Shown here: positions 1 to 5,412 of the stretch, piece by piece
How positions within the stretch are numbered: the stretch's first letter is position 1
How the letters are laid out: every line of letters starts with the position of its first letter
Origin: Acutalibacter sp.
Lineage (GTDB): Bacteria > Bacillota > Clostridia > Oscillospirales > Acutalibacteraceae
Direction: 5' to 3'
Length of the DNA: 6,108 nt
Assembly (NCBI GenBank): GCA_022801475.1
Contig: JAAWSH010000106.1
Coordinates: 1-6,108 of the forward strand
Made by a program: the position numbers and the translations under genes
Notes under the pieces: generated by a model
The model's database searches: none
What the model was told of the DNA's origin: nothing
Seen by the model: the letters and a program-made list of their open reading frames with translations, nothing else

Positions 1-309
1 CTCCCTGGCGGCGGCATGGACCTGCTCCACCTGTTCAGGAGTATAGCCAGTGGTGCACAGCACGGCGGCCGTGCCAGGGTGGGCCCGGCAATAGTCTAGA
101 ATCGGGGAGAGAGCGCTGGGGTGGGAGAAATCCACCACTACATCCACCGGTTCGGAGACTTCCTGGATTTCTTGGTAGAGCGGAAAGTCCATCTCTCCGC
201 CCAAACGGTCCACACCGGCAGCAATTTGGCAGTTCTCCCGGTCTTGGACAAAATTTCTTACAGCCGCGCCCATTTTTCCCGCGCAGCCGCACAGCAGCAG
301 CTTGGTCAA
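1..309 (-). CDS. dapB: 4-hydroxy-tetrahydrodipicolinate reductase DapB, N-terminal part (cut by the left window edge)
   Basis: DapB reduces the product of DapA to tetrahydrodipicolinate with NAD(P)H in the cytoplasmic lysine/diaminopimelate pathway. Only the first 103 residues are in the window; the frame runs open off the left edge. Visible in this Rossmann part are the nucleotide-binding loop GCAGKMG (residues 8-14), DFSHPSAL (60-67) and the LCTTGY segment (84-89), all characteristic of DapB. The C-terminal substrate-binding domain is outside the window. The start is uncertain. A TTG at 309 gives MTKLLLCGCAGKMG, which fits the usual DapB N-terminus and sits 10 nt after an AGGA. The in-frame GTG at 318 would add three residues but lies only 1 nt from that AGGA. 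The gene follows dapA after a gap of about 38 nt, so it is very probably the next gene of the asd-dapA-dapB operon. The identification is firm; the start is less so. Confidence 0.93.
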   Translation of the reverse strand, partial: MTKLLLCGCAGKMGAAVRNFVQDRENCQIAAGVDRLGGEMDFPLYQEIQEVSEPVDVVVDFSHPSALSPILDYCRAHPGTAAVLCTTGYTPEQVEQVHAAARE

Positions 310-347
310 GCTTATCACGTCCTGTTTTTTATTGGTAGAAGCAGCCT

Positions 348-1241
348 TTATGAAATCAGCCCATGCGCCCGCAGCATTTCGCACATCTTTGCCTGCTTTT
401 CCTCTGGCATACAGGTCAAAGGCATGCGGCAGAAGTTGGTGCTAAGCAGCCCCATGCGCCAAAGGGCGTCCTTGATGGGAATGGGATTCACGTCCATAAA
501 GAAGCCGTCCATAAGGTCCAGGAACTGGCGGTTCAGCTTACGGGCAGTGTCCAGGTCGCCTTTTAGCATAGCGTGGGTCAGGTCATGCATTTCTCGTGGC
601 AGAGCGTTGGAAAAGACAGAGATGACCCCCTGGCCGCCCATGGCCATAATGGCCAAAGCCTGATTATCCTCGCCGGAATAGACCGCAAGGTCATCGCCGC
701 ACAGGGCCAAAGTACGGGCCACCGAGGCTGTATCGCCGTTGGCCTCTTTGGTGGCCACGATATAGGGGTTTTTGGAGAGCTCCTGGTAGGTGGCGGGCTG
801 AATATTGCAGCCGGTGCGGCTGGGCACATTATAGAGGATGCAGGGCATCTGTACGCAGTCGGCAATGTAGTTAAAACTCTCCACCAGGCCCTTTTGGGAG
901 GTTTTGTTATAGTAAGGGGTTACCAGCAGAAGGCCCTCTACGCCCAAAGCCTTGGCCTCTAAGGAGAGGTCCACACAAAAGCGGGTATCGTTGCTGCCGG
1001 TTCCCGCGATAATGGGGACCCGCCCCTTGGCCTTTTCCACAATAAAGGCAATGGTTTTCAGGTGTTCCTCTGTACTCATGGTGGCGGCCTCGCCGGTGGT
1101 TCCACAGGCAATGATGGCGTCTACGCCGCCGGCCACCTGCTGCTCTACCAGCTGCTCCAATTCATCCCAAAGGACGTCGCCGCATTGGTTCATGGGGGTG
1201 ACGAGGGCGGTGCCCACGCCGGTAAAAATGGTATTCTTCAT
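348..1241 (-). CDS. dapA: 4-hydroxy-tetrahydrodipicolinate synthase DapA
   Basis: DapA condenses pyruvate with aspartate-4-semialdehyde, the product of the upstream gene asd, in the first committed step of lysine/diaminopimelate synthesis. The 297-residue protein is the normal length for this TIM-barrel aldolase. The active-site residues can all be placed: T48-T49 in CGTTGE, Y111 in VTPYYNK, Y137 and R142 in YNVPSRTG, and the Schiff-base lysine K165 in ATKEANGD. They are offset by +4 from the well-known E. coli residues (T44, T45, Y107, Y133, R138, K161), which supports the ATG start at 1241. The GGxG-ISV segment of the family is present as GGQGVISV. The upstream AAAGGAA is unusually far (AGGA is 13 nt from the ATG), and a stronger AAGGAGG lies further up at 1279-1285 without a start codon in range. 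The gene lies 113 nt after asd and just ahead of dapB, consistent with one operon. No broken or missing motif was seen. Confidence 0.97.
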   Translation of the reverse strand: MKNTIFTGVGTALVTPMNQCGDVLWDELEQLVEQQVAGGVDAIIACGTTGEAATMSTEEHLKTIAFIVEKAKGRVPIIAGTGSNDTRFCVDLSLEAKALGVEGLLLVTPYYNKTSQKGLVESFNYIADCVQMPCILYNVPSRTGCNIQPATYQELSKNPYIVATKEANGDTASVARTLALCGDDLAVYSGEDNQALAIMAMGGQGVISVFSNALPREMHDLTHAMLKGDLDTARKLNRQFLDLMDGFFMDVNPIPIKDALWRMGLLSTNFCRMPLTCMPEEKQAKMCEMLRAHGLIS

Positions 1242-1354
1242 AAGATTGGCACGTTCCTTTCAAAGTGGCTTACGGATTCCTCCTTGAAGTAAAAGAGAGG
1301 AAATATTGCGCGCCCCAGGGGCAAAAGAGCGAAAATTTTGAAAGCGGCAAAAAA
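1242..1354 (-). other. asd-dapA intergenic spacer with an orphan Shine-Dalgarno
   Basis: This 113-nt spacer inside the presumed operon has no credible gene. On the minus strand it holds a small perfect repeat GCCCC-T-GGGGC (1312-1322), which has no following T-run and so is not a terminator. It also holds an AAGGAGG (1279-1285) with no ATG, GTG or TTG at usable spacing. The nearer AAAGGAA (1254-1260) is the likely, widely spaced ribosome binding site of dapA. No clear internal promoter was found, so co-transcription with asd is inferred. Confidence 0.5.
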
Positions 1355-2434
1355 TCAGTCAAAATAGCCCTTCTTGCACAGCAGTTCGGCCATCAGCAGG
1401 CCGCCGCCGGCCGCGCCCCGCAGGGTGTTATGAGAAAGACAGACAAACTTGTAGTCATACTGTGTATCCGGGCGCAGACGGCCCACCGAAATGGCCATGC
1501 CGCCCTCTATATCCCGGTCCAGCTTGGTCTGGGGCCGGTTGGGCTCGGTAAAGTAGTGGATAAACTGTTTGGGGGCGCTGGGCAGCTCCAGCTCTTGGGC
1601 AGGGCCCCGGAACTGGTTCCAGCGCCGGATGATCTCTTCGGCCTCCACCTTCTTTTCCAAAGAGAAGAACACCGCCGCCATATGTCCGTCGGCCACAGGC
1701 ACCCGCAGGCACTGGGCAGTGATGGAGGGCGCTGTGGCATTGACAATTACGCCGTTTTCCACATGGCCCCATATTTTCATGGGCTCCCGCTCGGACTTTT
1801 CCTCCTCGCCGCCAATGTAGGGGATAATATTGTCCACAATCTCCGGCATGGTCTCAAAGGTTTTGCCCGCGCCGGAAATGGCCTGGTAGGTGCAGGCCAG
1901 CACTTTGCTGACCCCCAGGTCCAGCAGGGGGTGGATGGCGGGCACATAGCTCTGCAAAGAACAGTTGCACTTAACGGCAATAAAGCCCCGCTTGGTGCCA
2001 AGCCGCTGGCGCTGGTGCTGGATGACCTGGGCGTGGTCCGCGTTCAGCTCTGGAATGATCATGGGAACGTCCGGGGTGCCGCGGTGCTCTTTGTTGTTGG
2101 AGATGACCGGGCACTCCAGCTTGGCATAGCTCTCTTCCAGGGCCAGGATGTCCTGGGAGTTCATATTGACAGCACAGAACACAAAGTCTACAAGGGAGAC
2201 CACGGTCTCCCGGTCTTTTTCCGCGTCGTAGACCGTAAGGCCGGCCATCTCCTCTGGAATAGGGGCGGCCATGGCCCAGCGGCCCTCCACGGCCTGGCGG
2301 TAGGTCTTTCCCGCCGAAGAAGCGCTGGCCGCCAGGGCGGTGACTTTAAACCAAGGGTGGCCGTCTAAAATGGTGGCAAAGCGCTGGCCTACCATCCCTG
2401 TACATCCAATGATTCCCACGCGATATTGTTTCAT
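1355..2434 (-). CDS. asd: Aspartate-semialdehyde dehydrogenase (long, archaeal/fungal-like form)
   Basis: Asd reduces aspartyl-4-phosphate to aspartate-4-semialdehyde with NADPH, the branch-point intermediate for lysine, threonine and methionine. With the ATG at 2434 the protein has 359 residues. An N-terminal Rossmann loop GCTGMVG is at residues 10-16. The catalytic cysteine is C158 in KCNCSLQ, preceded by SNNKEHR (112-118), and the acid-base histidine is H251, with R244, in LRVPVADGH. The SGAGK motif is near 187-191. The CNCS context, the VNMNS segment and the length point to the branch of Asd found in archaea, fungi and some bacteria rather than the E. coli type; this is a judgement from motifs. 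The frame extends to a TTG at 2440, but AAAGGA at 2443-2448 sits 8 nt before the ATG at 2434, so the ATG is preferred. It is the first gene of the operon, transcribed from a promoter about 200 nt upstream. Confidence 0.95.
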   Translation of the reverse strand: MKQYRVGIIGCTGMVGQRFATILDGHPWFKVTALAASASSAGKTYRQAVEGRWAMAAPIPEEMAGLTVYDAEKDRETVVSLVDFVFCAVNMNSQDILALEESYAKLECPVISNNKEHRGTPDVPMIIPELNADHAQVIQHQRQRLGTKRGFIAVKCNCSLQSYVPAIHPLLDLGVSKVLACTYQAISGAGKTFETMPEIVDNIIPYIGGEEEKSEREPMKIWGHVENGVIVNATAPSITAQCLRVPVADGHMAAVFFSLEKKVEAEEIIRRWNQFRGPAQELELPSAPKQFIHYFTEPNRPQTKLDRDIEGGMAISVGRLRPDTQYDYKFVCLSHNTLRGAAGGGLLMAELLCKKGYFD

Positions 2435-2629
2435 TTTCAAAATCCTTTCTTAGAAGAACCAGAATTTAATATAGATAGGGGGAACGCGGTCCATACAGTG
2501 ATAAAACATTTTTGGGCGGGCGGCACAGCCGCTGGTTTGAGAATTGGTGAATACGGATACTCAAACGTGTCTCCCAGTAAAAAAACCGGTTGAAAAAAGG
2601 CCGGCAATCCCCTATAATGAGAAGAGTAT
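2435..2629 (-). promoter_or_regulatory. Long 5' leader of asd with hairpins, no assigned class
   Basis: The predicted asd leader is about 195 nt. Hairpins seen in it are a 7-bp stem with arms 2560-2566 and 2535-2541 (18-nt loop), and a GC-rich 5-bp stem with arms 2528-2532 and 2520-2524 (3-nt loop). There is also a weak CCGG-paired stem followed by seven T's on the minus strand near 2581-2607, which might act as an early terminator. The last part holds the asd ribosome binding site. Lysine-riboswitch core sequences are not visible. A TGGACCGCG near 2485-2493 resembles the T-box core but lacks one base and the expected terminator. A regulatory role is inferred from length only. Confidence 0.35.
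2590..2618 (+). promoter_or_regulatory. Plus-strand sigma-A-type promoter opposing the asd promoter
   Basis: A -35 TTGAAA (2590-2595) and a perfect -10 TATAAT (2613-2618) are spaced by 17 nt on the plus strand. The start would fall near 2625, at the edge of the 23-bp inverted repeat and only a few bases from the predicted start of the opposing asd transcript. The nearest plus-strand gene is the methyltransferase at 3107, about 480 nt downstream and beyond the repeat element. The promoter could therefore serve that gene through a long leader, or make a non-coding or antisense-type RNA. The hexamers are convincing; the target is inferred. Confidence 0.6.
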
Positions 2630-2645
2630 TGTATAATAATACTCT
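2623..2645. promoter_or_regulatory. 23-bp inverted repeat, candidate operator between face-to-face promoters
   Basis: The 8-bp arms AGAGTATT (2623-2630) and AATACTCT (2638-2645) are perfectly complementary and flank a 7-bp AT-rich centre. The site covers the -10 of the minus-strand asd promoter and the predicted start of the plus-strand promoter. Its two-fold symmetry and position are typical of a dimeric repressor site. It has no T-run and the arms are AT-rich, so a terminator is unlikely. No regulator family is recognised from the arm sequence. Confidence 0.5.
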
Positions 2646-2664
2646 AGTTTGCGGTCTTTGTCAA
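2636..2664 (-). promoter_or_regulatory. Sigma-A-type promoter of the asd-dapA-dapB operon
   Basis: Reading the minus strand, a perfect -35 TTGACA (2664-2659) is separated by exactly 17 nt from a -10 TATTAT (2641-2636). The predicted start is near 2629, which gives asd a 5' leader of about 195 nt. Such length suggests leader-based control, although no known riboswitch or T-box could be assigned. The -10 lies inside the 23-bp inverted repeat at 2623-2645, so a regulator bound there would be expected to block this promoter. The position and spacing are seen directly; activity is inferred. Confidence 0.75.
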
Positions 2665-2679
2665 GGTGAAGCGCCATCA

Positions 2680-3022
2680 GGGGAGTGCCCAAAAGAAGAG
2701 TTTATGACGATAGAGTCGAGTCTCACCTGCCGATGAAATCGGCTGGGTTCGGTGGGGTCAGGGTGCTCCCATTCCTTGGCTTCGCGAAGAAACCGGGGAG
2801 CTTCCCCCTCCGGCGGAGGAGAGTTGGCAAAGTCAAGTCTCCAAACCCCGCAACCTTTGAAAAGGGCAAGGGTCGCCATGTGGCAAAGAGTTGATGCTTT
2901 GCATCAACTCTCGTCACGAACCCACCGACTCCAGCCGATTTCGTCGGCAGACGAGACGACGAAACTTTTACTGTCTGTTCCTCGGAGCCTTACCGTTAAA
3001 CGCTTCATTTTGGACACTTCCC
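2680..3022. repeat. MITE/REP-like imperfect palindromic element, rich in hairpins
   Basis: The two ends are inverted copies. The left end at 2680-2698 (GGGGAGTGCCCAAAAGAAG) and the complement of the right end at 3003-3022 share the pattern GGRAGTGYCCAAAA-GAAG with few differences. A second, internal inverted pair of 29 nt matches at 26 positions: 2728-2756 and the complement of 2921-2949. Each copy contains its own small hairpin GCCGA-GAA-TCGGC. Between the arms lie CTTCGCGAAG (2780-2789), GGGGA-GCT-TCCCC (2795-2807), CCTCC-GGC-GGAGG (2807-2819) and a strong 11-bp hairpin at 2887-2911. No transposase is encoded and the small ORFs crossing it look spurious. A non-autonomous mobile or dispersed intergenic repeat is the best explanation; a structured RNA is the alternative. 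No target-site duplication could be made out. Confidence 0.6.
2887..2911. repeat. Perfect 11-bp stem, 3-nt loop hairpin
   Basis: The arms AGAGTTGATGC (2887-2897) and GCATCAACTCT (2901-2911) are perfectly complementary around TTT. The hairpin lies just inside the right internal arm of the palindromic element. There is no T-run after it on either strand, so it is not a classical terminator. It could form in RNA from either strand or extrude as a cruciform. Confidence 0.8.
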
Positions 3023-3087
3023 GCAACCAGGAGGGAATCCCTTTTTAGCGGACCAGAAGGTTTTTATGGATAACGTATAAATTTGGT

Positions 3088-3129
3088 GGAGAGGAGCCTA
3101 TGACCCGTGGATTTTCAACGCAATTTTGA
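3088..3129 (+). promoter_or_regulatory. Overlapping ribosome binding sites and 9-codon mini-ORF at the methyltransferase start
   Basis: GGAGAGGAG (3088-3096) can serve two starts. An ATG at 3100 is 8 nt from GGAG and opens a 9-residue frame ending in TGA at 3127-3129. The GTG at 3107 is 10 nt from GAGGAG and opens the methyltransferase. The short frame overlaps the start of the gene in another register. It may be chance, or it may couple or dampen translation of the methyltransferase. Confidence 0.35.
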
Positions 3130-3895
3130 TAACCAGGCGCAGGAGTATGAAGCCTCCCGCCCGGAATACCCCAGGGAGCTTTACCAGGACATGCTCCGCT
3201 ATCAGCCCTTGGACAGAACAAGCCAAGTGCTGGAAATTGGCCTGGGCAGCGGCAAGGCCACAAAGCCGGTTCTGGAAACAGGCTGCCGCCTGGTGGGACT
3301 GGAACCGGGCGGCAGCCTGGCGGCGCTGGCCCGGCGGCGGTTAAGAGATTATGAGAACTTTACCCTGCTGGAACAAGTTTTCCAGGATTACAGCGGGCCG
3401 GATGAGGGCTTTGATTTGATCTATGCTGCCACTGCGTTTCACTGGCTTCCAGAAGAGTACGGCTACCAGCGGGTATATAGTTTGCTGCGGCCGGGCGGAG
3501 TTTTTGCCCGGTTTGCCTATCACGCGGGACCAGACAGAAAACGTCTGGCCCTGACCGAAGAGGTTTATAAGCTGTACCGCAGGCATATGAACGGGGGCAG
3601 GGGAACATACCGCCCCTTGTGCCCAGAGGACGGGGAACGGCTTTTGGCCATTCCAAAAAGCTATGGATTTGAGGAAACGGAGTTTCACCTGTATGAGATG
3701 GAGAAGGACTTTACCGCTGAAGAGTATATGCGTCTTTTGAGGACCTACCCGGACCATATGGCTCTGGACGAGGATCACAGAGCAAAGCTGTTTTGTGGAA
3801 TTTATCAGGCTATCAAGCGGCATGGAGGGACCATGACAGTATATTATACAGTGGACCTGGAGCTGGCCCGAAAACCAGGGGAGCGAGCTAAGTAA
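3107..3895 (+). CDS. Class I SAM-dependent methyltransferase, substrate unknown
   Basis: This 262-residue protein is a soluble Rossmann-fold methyltransferase that should transfer a methyl group from S-adenosylmethionine; the acceptor cannot be told. The SAM-binding motif I is VLEIGLGSGK (41-50), the acidic residue after strand 2 is E66 in GLEPG, and FDLIYAATAFHW (102-113) is the motif-IV-like segment. LLRPGGVFA (126-134) follows, as in UbiE/Methyltransf_11-type proteins. The N-terminal NFDNQAQEYEASRPEYP also fits small-molecule methyltransferases of that group. No signal peptide or membrane segment is visible. The start is a GTG at 3107 with GAGGAG upstream; the only nearby ATG (3100) is out of frame and stops after nine codons. 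queA follows 74 nt downstream on the same strand. GC-rich codon use matches the dap genes, so it looks native. Confidence 0.9.
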   Translation: MDFQRNFDNQAQEYEASRPEYPRELYQDMLRYQPLDRTSQVLEIGLGSGKATKPVLETGCRLVGLEPGGSLAALARRRLRDYENFTLLEQVFQDYSGPDEGFDLIYAATAFHWLPEEYGYQRVYSLLRPGGVFARFAYHAGPDRKRLALTEEVYKLYRRHMNGGRGTYRPLCPEDGERLLAIPKSYGFEETEFHLYEMEKDFTAEEYMRLLRTYPDHMALDEDHRAKLFCGIYQAIKRHGGTMTVYYTVDLELARKPGERAK

Positions 3896-3910
3896 ATGGG
3901 CGCCCTGGCT

Positions 3911-3916
3911 TATAAT
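3911..3916 (+). promoter_or_regulatory. Possible -10 box upstream of queA
   Basis: A perfect TATAAT lies in the 74-nt gap before queA. No recognisable -35 is found at 16-18 nt and the TGn extension is absent. It may be a weak promoter giving queA some independence from the methyltransferase gene, or it may be chance. Confidence 0.25.
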
Positions 3917-3969
3917 ATGAGAGAACACAAGAAACGTGAAGCCTGACGGAGATATAGGAGAGAGCTGTC

Positions 3970-5007
3970 ATGAAGCAACTAAATATGAAAACCCATGATT
4001 TTTATTATGACCTGCCGCCAGAGCAGATTGCCCAAACCCCGGTGGAGCCCAGGGACTCCTCCCGGCTAATGACCCTGGACAAGACCACCGGCCAGGTGGG
4101 GCACCGGCATTTTCGTGATATAACGGAACTGTTGAACCCTGGCGACTGCCTGATTCTCAATGATTCCCGGGTGCTTCCGGCCCGTATCTATGGAGAGAAA
4201 GAAGAAACAGGAGCCCATGTGGAGTTTCTGCTGCTTAAAAACCGGGGGGACGTTTGGGAAGCCCTTTGCAAGCCTGGAAAACGCGCAAAGCCTGGCAGCC
4301 GCTTTTCTTTTGGTGGGGGACTTCTGCGGGGGGAAGTCACCGGCGTGACAGAAGAGGGCGGCCGCCTGGTGCGCTTTACCTGTGAAGGGGAATTTTTCAG
4401 CGTGCTGGACCAAATCGGACAAATGCCCCTGCCGCCCTACATTAAGGAAAAGCTCCGGGACCAAGAGCGTTATCAGACCGTGTATTCTCGAGAGAGGGGC
4501 TCCGCGGCCGCTCCCACAGCTGGCCTCCACTTTACTCCAGCCCTGTTGGAGGCCGTCCGGGCAAAAGGCGTCCAGCTGGGATTTGTGACCCTGCACGTGG
4601 GGCTGGGGACCTTCCGGCCCGTGAGCGCGGAGAACATTGCCGACCACAAGATGCATTCAGAGCATTACTTTATGCCCAAAGCCACAGCGGAGCTAATCAA
4701 CCAGACCAAAGCCAATGGCGGCAGGGTAATCGCAGTGGGGACCACCAGCTGCCGTACCATTGAGTCTGTGGCCAGGCAAGAGGGCTGCTTTAAAGAGAGC
4801 GGCGGCTGGACGGATATTTTCATTTATCCCGGCTACCAGTTTCGGGGGATTGATGGGCTGATCACCAATTTCCACCTGCCGGAGAGTACGCTGATTATGC
4901 TGGTTTCCGCTTTGGCCGGGCGAGAGAATGTTTTGCAGGCGTATCGAATCGCGGTGGAGGAAAGGTATCGCTTTTTTTCTTTTGGGGATGCAATGCTCGT
5001 GGTGTGA
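3970..5007 (+). CDS. queA: S-adenosylmethionine:tRNA ribosyltransferase-isomerase QueA
   Basis: QueA transfers and rearranges the ribosyl group of SAM onto preQ1 at tRNA position 34, forming epoxyqueuosine in the queuosine pathway. The 345-residue protein is close to the usual family length of about 340-356. Family signatures run in order: [14 protein letters not shown] (59-72), [10 protein letters not shown] (180-189), [10 protein letters not shown] (209-218), [10 protein letters not shown] (257-266), [12 protein letters not shown] (299-310) and the C-terminal [12 protein letters not shown]. No motif is missing. The ATG at 3970 has AGGAG 9 nt upstream. A second in-frame ATG at 3985 would give the more typical MKTHDF start, but it lacks as good a ribosome binding site. 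The customary partner tgt is not adjacent; a terminator follows instead. It may be co-transcribed with the methyltransferase, whose function need not be related. Confidence 0.97.
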   Translation: MKQLNMKTHDFYYDLPPEQIAQTPVEPRDSSRLMTLDKTTGQVGHRHFRDITELLNPGDCLILNDSRVLPARIYGEKEETGAHVEFLLLKNRGDVWEALCKPGKRAKPGSRFSFGGGLLRGEVTGVTEEGGRLVRFTCEGEFFSVLDQIGQMPLPPYIKEKLRDQERYQTVYSRERGSAAAPTAGLHFTPALLEAVRAKGVQLGFVTLHVGLGTFRPVSAENIADHKMHSEHYFMPKATAELINQTKANGGRVIAVGTTSCRTIESVARQEGCFKESGGWTDIFIYPGYQFRGIDGLITNFHLPESTLIMLVSALAGRENVLQAYRIAVEERYRFFSFGDAMLVV

Positions 5008-5029
5008 GTAAAAATTTTGACGGGAAGAG

Positions 5030-5071
5030 AACCCGCAAAGGCGCAGTAGTACTGGGGTTTCGCGGGTTTTT
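5030..5071 (+). terminator. Rho-independent terminator after queA
   Basis: AACCCGC (5030-5036) pairs with GCGGGTT (5062-5068). The stem can continue inward by AAA/TTT across one bulged C, with a small inner CAGT/ACTG stem. The downstream arm runs into a short T-tract of five T's ending at 5071. It begins 22 nt after the queA stop and so ends the methyltransferase-queA transcript. Confidence 0.75.
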
Positions 5072-5108
5072 GACGCTGAATTTTCAAAACAGCTTTTTGG
5101 GCGTTTTT

Positions 5109-5160
5109 GGGGCAAAATCGGGTAAAAAGGGCATTTTTGACCCCAACTTTTGCAAAAGTT
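5109..5160. repeat. Hairpin plus 16-bp perfect palindrome at the composition boundary
   Basis: GGGGCAAAA (5109-5117) can pair with TTTTG and CCCC (5135-5144, one bulged A). It is directly followed by the perfect palindrome AACTTTTGCAAAAGTT (5145-5160). The AT-rich, apparently foreign DNA begins right after it. These may be a second terminator-like structure, a protein-binding site or a repeat used as an integration site. No partner copy is in the window to decide. Confidence 0.4.
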
Positions 5161-5412
5161 TGAGAGAGATAAATTGTAAATAAATATGCATTTTAATTGA
5201 ATTAATACTCAATTTTGTTTACTGATGCGTGAGCGTATCTGGATCAGAATTATTGGTTCTTAGAGATTGGCGAAATGCAAAAAAAGTAAATAGTGTGGAA
5301 ATATGTGGGAAGATGTAGTACAATTTATATGTTGAAGTGGAAGCTATTGATATATTTATACACTGATTTCATTTGCACACAAGTACTAGGAAAATAACAA
5401 GAGGATGTTTAG
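5161..5412. other. AT-rich gene-free leader region of the last gene
   Basis: This 252-nt stretch is markedly more AT-rich than anything to its left and no credible gene was found on either strand. It contains an inverted pair AATTGA/TCAATT (5195-5200 and 5209-5214, 8-nt spacing), which could be an operator, and a promoter candidate at 5296-5324. The composition change suggests that horizontally acquired DNA begins near 5160. Confidence 0.55.
5296..5324 (+). promoter_or_regulatory. Candidate promoter of the HamA-like gene
   Basis: TGGAAA (5296-5301) and TACAAT (5319-5324) are 17 nt apart on the plus strand, matching 4 and 5 of 6 consensus positions. The predicted start near 5331 would give an 82-nt leader. 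Because the DNA is AT-rich, chance matches are expected, so support is moderate. Confidence 0.35.

Noticed and set aside
121..962. Plus-strand open frames opposite dapB and dapA (for example 121-663 and 573-962)
   Set aside because: They are mirror frames of well-supported genes, with no convincing start signal or family motif.
1265..2368. A 367-codon plus-strand open frame opposite asd
   Set aside because: It is antisense to a clear asd with all catalytic motifs. Long antisense frames are common in GC-rich genes and this one has no recognisable domain.
2470..2500. T-box-like TGGACCGCG in the asd leader
   Set aside because: One base of the T-box core is missing, and no specifier stem or terminator/antiterminator pair is visible.
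2661..2917. Small minus-strand and plus-strand frames of 64-98 codons in the palindromic element
   Set aside because: They cross hairpins and inverted repeats, have low-complexity Pro/Arg/Ser-rich products and lack good ribosome binding sites.
3060..3090. TATAAA at 3076-3081 as a promoter for the methyltransferase
   Set aside because: No -35 is present at suitable spacing, and the start would fall in the ribosome binding site.
3341..3928. A 195-codon minus-strand frame opposite the methyltransferase
   Set aside because: The plus-strand frame has SAM-binding motifs and a ribosome binding site; the antisense frame has neither.
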